Origin: Conidiobolus incongruus B7586
Lineage: Eukaryota; Entomophthoromycota; Entomophthoromycetes; Entomophthorales; Conidiobolaceae
DNA length: 11,017 nt
Reading direction: 5' to 3'
NCBI GenBank assembly: GCA_000697335.1
Contig: JNEM01015754.1
Coordinates: forward strand, 1 to 11,017
Shown: positions 7,938 to 11,017 of the stretch, piece after piece
How the letters are laid out: each line of letters begins with the position of its first letter
Numbering within the stretch: the first letter of the stretch is position 1
Made by a program: the position numbers and the translations under genes
The notes under the pieces: generated by a model
Databases searched by the model: none
What the model saw: the letters and a program-made list of their open reading frames with translations, nothing else
Told to the model about the DNA's origin: nothing

Positions 7938-10153
7938 TTAATATTTACGTTCGAAAGGAGGAACGGATTTACATTCATTTTCATCTAAAGTCTTATCTTG
8001 AACAGCACGATATGCGAGCTTGACTTCACCAGTCTCCATATCTTGATAAGATAAGGTATGCTTCATCCAGTTCTTGTCATCACGTTCTTTATAGTCTTCA
8101 CGAGCGTGAGCACCACGGCTTTCTTTACGAGCAGCAGCAGAGATCATGGTTTGACAAGCATTGGTTAAAAGATTTCTCAATTCCCAAGTTTCAATCAAAT
8201 CAGAATTCCAGATCATAGAGCGATCAGTGACCTTGACATCAGGGAAGAGCTTGTTGACTTCCATAATTTGTTGAGAACCTTCATCAAGTGATTCTTGAGT
8301 TCTGAATACAGCAGCATTGTTTTGCATAACCTTTTGCATCTTGAGACGGATTTCAGCAGTAGAGTGCTTGCCATCTGCCAATCTAAGTTTGTGAAGATCA
8401 GCAATAGTCTTGGCTCCAGCATTGGATTGGAGAGGTTTATGAGGAGCGTTGGGAGTATTGGTTTCAGCAATTCTATGAGCGCAGGCTCTTCCGAAAACAA
8501 CAATATCTAACAAGGAGTTAGCACCCAAGCGATTAGCACCATGGACTGATACACAGGCAGCTTCACCAGCAGCATAAAGACCAGGAACAACTTGGTCTTT
8601 ACCATCTACTTGAGTCAATACTTCACCAGTGTAGCGGGTAGGAATACCACCCATATTATAGTGAACAGTGGGGAGAACGGGAATAGGTTCTTTAGTGACG
8701 TCAACACCAGCAAAAATGGCAGCAGTTTCGGAAATACCGGGGAGACGTTCACGAAGAATTTCAGCAGGAAGATGAGATAATTGAAGATAGATATGGTCTT
8801 TTTCAGCACCAACACCACGTCCTTCACGAATTTCCATAGTCATACTACGAGAAACAACGTCTCTACTGGCCAAATCTTTAGCAGTAGGAGCATATCTAGT
8901 CATGAAACGTTCACCTTCAGAATTCAATAAATAACCACCTTCACCTCTAGATCCTTCAGTAATTAAACATCCAGAGCCATAAATACCAGTGGGGTGGAAT
9001 TGGACGAACTCCAAGTCTTGAAGGGGTAAACCAGCACGAGTGACCATAGCGTTACCGTCACCAGTACAAGTGTGAGCACTAGTACAAGAGAAGTAAGCTC
9101 TACCGTAGCCACCAGTGGCCAAAACAGTGTTATGGGCTTGGAAACGATGGATGGTACCATCTTCCATGTTCAAGGCAATAACACCCTTACAAACACCATC
9201 CTCCATAATTAAGTCTAAAGCAAAATATTCTACAAAGAAAGTGGTATCATGACGAAGAGATTGACCGTATAACGTGTGTAAAATGGAATGACCAGTACGA
9301 TCAGCTACAGCACAACAACGATGAGCTTGTCCACCTATTTTATCGTGTTATAAAAGCAAATAAGCATCAAAATAAATCAAAATACCTTTGCCAAATTCTA
9401 AACTTTGTCCACCAAAAGCGCGTTGATAGATTTTACCTTCCTCAGTTCTGGAAAAAGGTACACCATAGTGTTCTAGTTCAATAACTGCATTGGGGGCTTC
9501 TCTGCACATGTAATGAATGGCATCTTGATCTCCTAACCAATCACTTCCTTTGACAGTATCATACATGTGCCATCTCCAATCGTCTTTACCCATATTGCCT
9601 AAAGCGGCATTGACACCACCCTGAGATCTGTTAATATGATTCATAAATTCAAAAATTGAGACTATGTACCTGAGCAGCAACGGTATGGGATCTGGTAGGG
9701 AAAAGTTTGGTGACACAAGCAGTTTTGAAACCAGCTTCAGCTAAGCCGAAAGCGGCACGTAAACCAGCACCACCAGCACCAACAACGACAGCATCATATT
9801 GATGATCGATGATTGGATAATCATGACCAAGGTTGGCCTAGCGAAAGGGGTTAGAGTGTGAAAACAAAAAAATAGGTATCAATACAGTAGATTGCTGAGC
9901 TCTCAAAGGCTGATTTCCGAAAACCTTGTAGTTAGTTCTAGTAGTAGATAAAGAACGAGCATTACAAAGTGTTTGAGCTAGTAATAAAACATAAATTACT
10001 CTTCTACAATAAGAAATTATAAGCAAATTTACCTCTCTATTAAGACGGAAAATTCAAGAGAAACAGATTAAAAATTAGTAAAGGTATAAGAAAGGGTTGA
10101 GAGTAAAAATGTACCTTAATATGGCAGTTTTGAGCTAAACGGCGCAAAAGCAT
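7938..10153 (-). CDS. SDH1: SDH1, succinate dehydrogenase flavoprotein subunit
   Basis: Six exons on the minus strand: 10153-10115, 10036-10033, 9977-9886, 9837-9670, 9620-9386, 9334-7938, with introns of 78, 55, 48, 49 and 51 nt. The product is 644 aa, matching yeast Sdh1 (640). It is the catalytic subunit of complex II in the mitochondrial inner membrane, oxidising succinate to fumarate and passing electrons through FAD to the Sdh2 iron-sulfur clusters. Residues 1-45 are basic and hydroxyl-rich ([13 protein letters not shown]..., ARSLSTTR), a typical presequence. The FAD dinucleotide motif GAGGAG is at 65-70. His96 in [10 protein letters not shown] is the expected covalent FAD attachment site. 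Active-site segments are all present: HPTG (293), TEGSRGEGG (about 305), ASRDVVSRS (about 337), HYNMGG (404) and [12 protein letters not shown] (448). The C-terminus (VPPFERKY) is family-typical. All splice joins restore conserved family sequence except those in the variable presequence, where a micro-exon is inferred. Confidence 0.97.
10033..10036 (-). other. inferred 4-nt micro-exon (AGAG) in SDH1 presequence
   Basis: Exon 1 ([13 protein letters not shown]) ends in phase 0 at a GTACAT donor, while the next substantial exon (…[13 protein letters not shown]) must be entered in phase 1 from the acceptor TTACTAG at 9978. Between them AATAG|AGAG|GTAAAT offers an acceptor, four bases and a strong donor. 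This restores the frame (AAG AGA G+CT, Lys-Arg-Ala) and splits the gap into introns of 78 and 55 nt, both normal for this window. The first contains TTTACTAAT, a good branch point. The competing model, a GTTTAG donor 13 nt into exon 1 (at 10140), is weaker and removes part of the arginine-rich presequence. Confidence 0.6.
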
Positions 10154-10242
10154 TATGAATGAGTGAGTATTAAGTTAAAGAACAAGCAAACACAGGTCTA
10201 CGTCAAATCGAGTTTATTAAGATTAACTTGAATTAGAAAAGT

Positions 10243-10251
10243 TGATTGGCT
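10243..10251 (-). promoter_or_regulatory. CCAAT box upstream of SDH1
   Basis: TGATTGGCT on the plus strand reads AGCCAATCA on the minus strand, about 95 nt upstream of the SDH1 ATG. This is a good match to the NF-Y/HAP consensus (RRCCAATSR). The HAP complex is known to activate TCA-cycle and respiratory genes in fungi, so control of SDH1 by it is plausible but inferred. Confidence 0.45.
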
Positions 10252-10705
10252 GAAGAACTTATAAATTGGATCGAATGAAATTCAGGAATATACATTACAT
10301 TTACGATAATAATTCGGAATTACTTAGGACCAAATTTCCCCTTATATGGATAAGGTTATACAATTAATTGATGAAAATTATTTCATATATACTTTTACTT
10401 CGAAAATTCTTTTAATATTGGTTATTTTTTATTATACATTTTCCTTATATTTCCGAAATATAAAACGCAGTTATAAAGCTTAATATATAAAAAATTATTT
10501 CTTTGATGAATATTAATTATTCATTAAATGTTTTAATAAACTAATTTCTGGTTGTGAGCTATTTCTCAAAGCTCTTATAATAATATAAATATTTTAAATT
10601 GGTTTATAATCATTATAGCAAATAAATCAATACTATTTCTAATAATACCATGATTACTTTTAATATAATCAATCAAAATATTTTTTTCTCTGAATTTCAA
10701 TTTTT

Positions 10706-10770
10706 GATTATCAGGTGATAATCTAATCAATCAGATAAGAAAGGTGATTGATAAAATAATATATTATTTT
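10706..10770. repeat. three abutting inverted repeats
   Basis: GATTATCA-GG-TGATAATC (10706-10723) is a perfect 8-bp inverted repeat with a 2-nt spacer. Next to it, ATCAATCA (10726-10733) pairs with TGATTGAT (10745-10752) across about 11 nt. Then AAAATAATATATTATTTT (10753-10770) is a perfect 18-bp palindrome. The last is pure A/T and expected to occur by chance, but the first two contain G and C. Function unknown. Confidence 0.4.
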
Positions 10771-11017
10771 TTATTAAAATATATAATTTAGTTTTTTGTT
10801 TAAAATAATATATATTAAATAAAATAAGAAGATTTTTCATAATTGACATTATTGTATTAATATTTAAAATATATTATATATTAAGATCTTTTATCAAAAA
10901 TATTTATTTTTTTAAATATATTTTATTATAAATTTTTATATCAAATCAATTAATAATAAATTATTTATTAAAAGGAAAAATTTGATATTTAGTAAAATTA
11001 ATAATATAATAATAATT

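Larger units (their letters stand above)
10154..11017. other. SDH1 promoter region and AT-rich flank, no gene recognised
   Basis: The first 100 nt or so (10154-10255) are less AT-rich and hold the SDH1 leader, with CT-rich sequence before the ATG on the minus strand and a CCAAT motif. Beyond that the DNA is strongly AT-rich with stops in all frames. It includes a small hairpin (gagct / agctc, 10556-10574) and the cluster of inverted repeats at 10706-10770. Confidence 0.6.

Noticed and set aside
7730-8023. Plus-strand open frame of about 97 codons with a hydrophobic N-terminus, overlapping the SDH1 3' end.
   Set aside because: It has no ATG until well inside, its hydrophobic character follows from AT-rich codons, and its last third is simply antisense to conserved SDH1 sequence.
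10006-10032. Alternative SDH1 intron ending at the nearer acceptor TATTGTAG, with a 2-nt micro-exon.
   Set aside because: It would need a 27-nt intron, far below every other intron in the window, and a poor GAG acceptor for the preceding one.

Overview
The window is a piece of eukaryotic nuclear DNA, most likely from an early-diverging (zygomycete-grade) fungus. Reasons: intergenic DNA is extremely AT-rich while coding exons are clearly richer in GC; introns are very short (47 to 81 nt, GT...AG); the standard genetic code fits throughout; and the gene set is nuclear-encoded mitochondrial and nuclear/nucleolar housekeeping genes, including one of fungal Scm3 type. The exact lineage cannot be read from this sequence.

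Layout from left to right. Positions 1-1490 are AT-rich with no gene seen. COX17, the copper chaperone for cytochrome c oxidase, is a single exon on the minus strand (1491-1679). A 1.17 kb divergent spacer follows and holds a decayed coding-like patch (about 2390-2760), perhaps the remains of an LTR-retrotransposon gag. RRB1/GRWD1, a WD-repeat ribosome-assembly and histone-binding protein, lies on the plus strand (2853-4333, two exons, 475 aa). A second plus-strand gene (4675-5980) has six exons with five phase-1 introns. It encodes 333 aa with an N-terminal segment resembling the Scm3/HJURP CENP-A chaperone core and a cysteine cluster at the extreme C-terminus. A convergent AT-rich spacer of about 2 kb follows. 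SDH1, the flavoprotein subunit of succinate dehydrogenase (complex II), occupies 7938-10153 on the minus strand. Its best model has six exons and 644 aa, and needs a 4-nt micro-exon in the mitochondrial presequence. The window ends in AT-rich DNA with a short cluster of inverted repeats.

The genes form two functional pairs but no operon. COX17 and SDH1 serve the respiratory chain, and each has a CCAAT-type motif roughly 95-115 nt upstream, which hints at HAP/NF-Y control. RRB1 and the Scm3-like gene are tandem on the plus strand and both relate to histone-binding chaperone families, although RRB1 works mainly in 60S ribosome assembly. No wholly new system was found. The most useful observations are the intron-broken Scm3-like gene and the SDH1 micro-exon.
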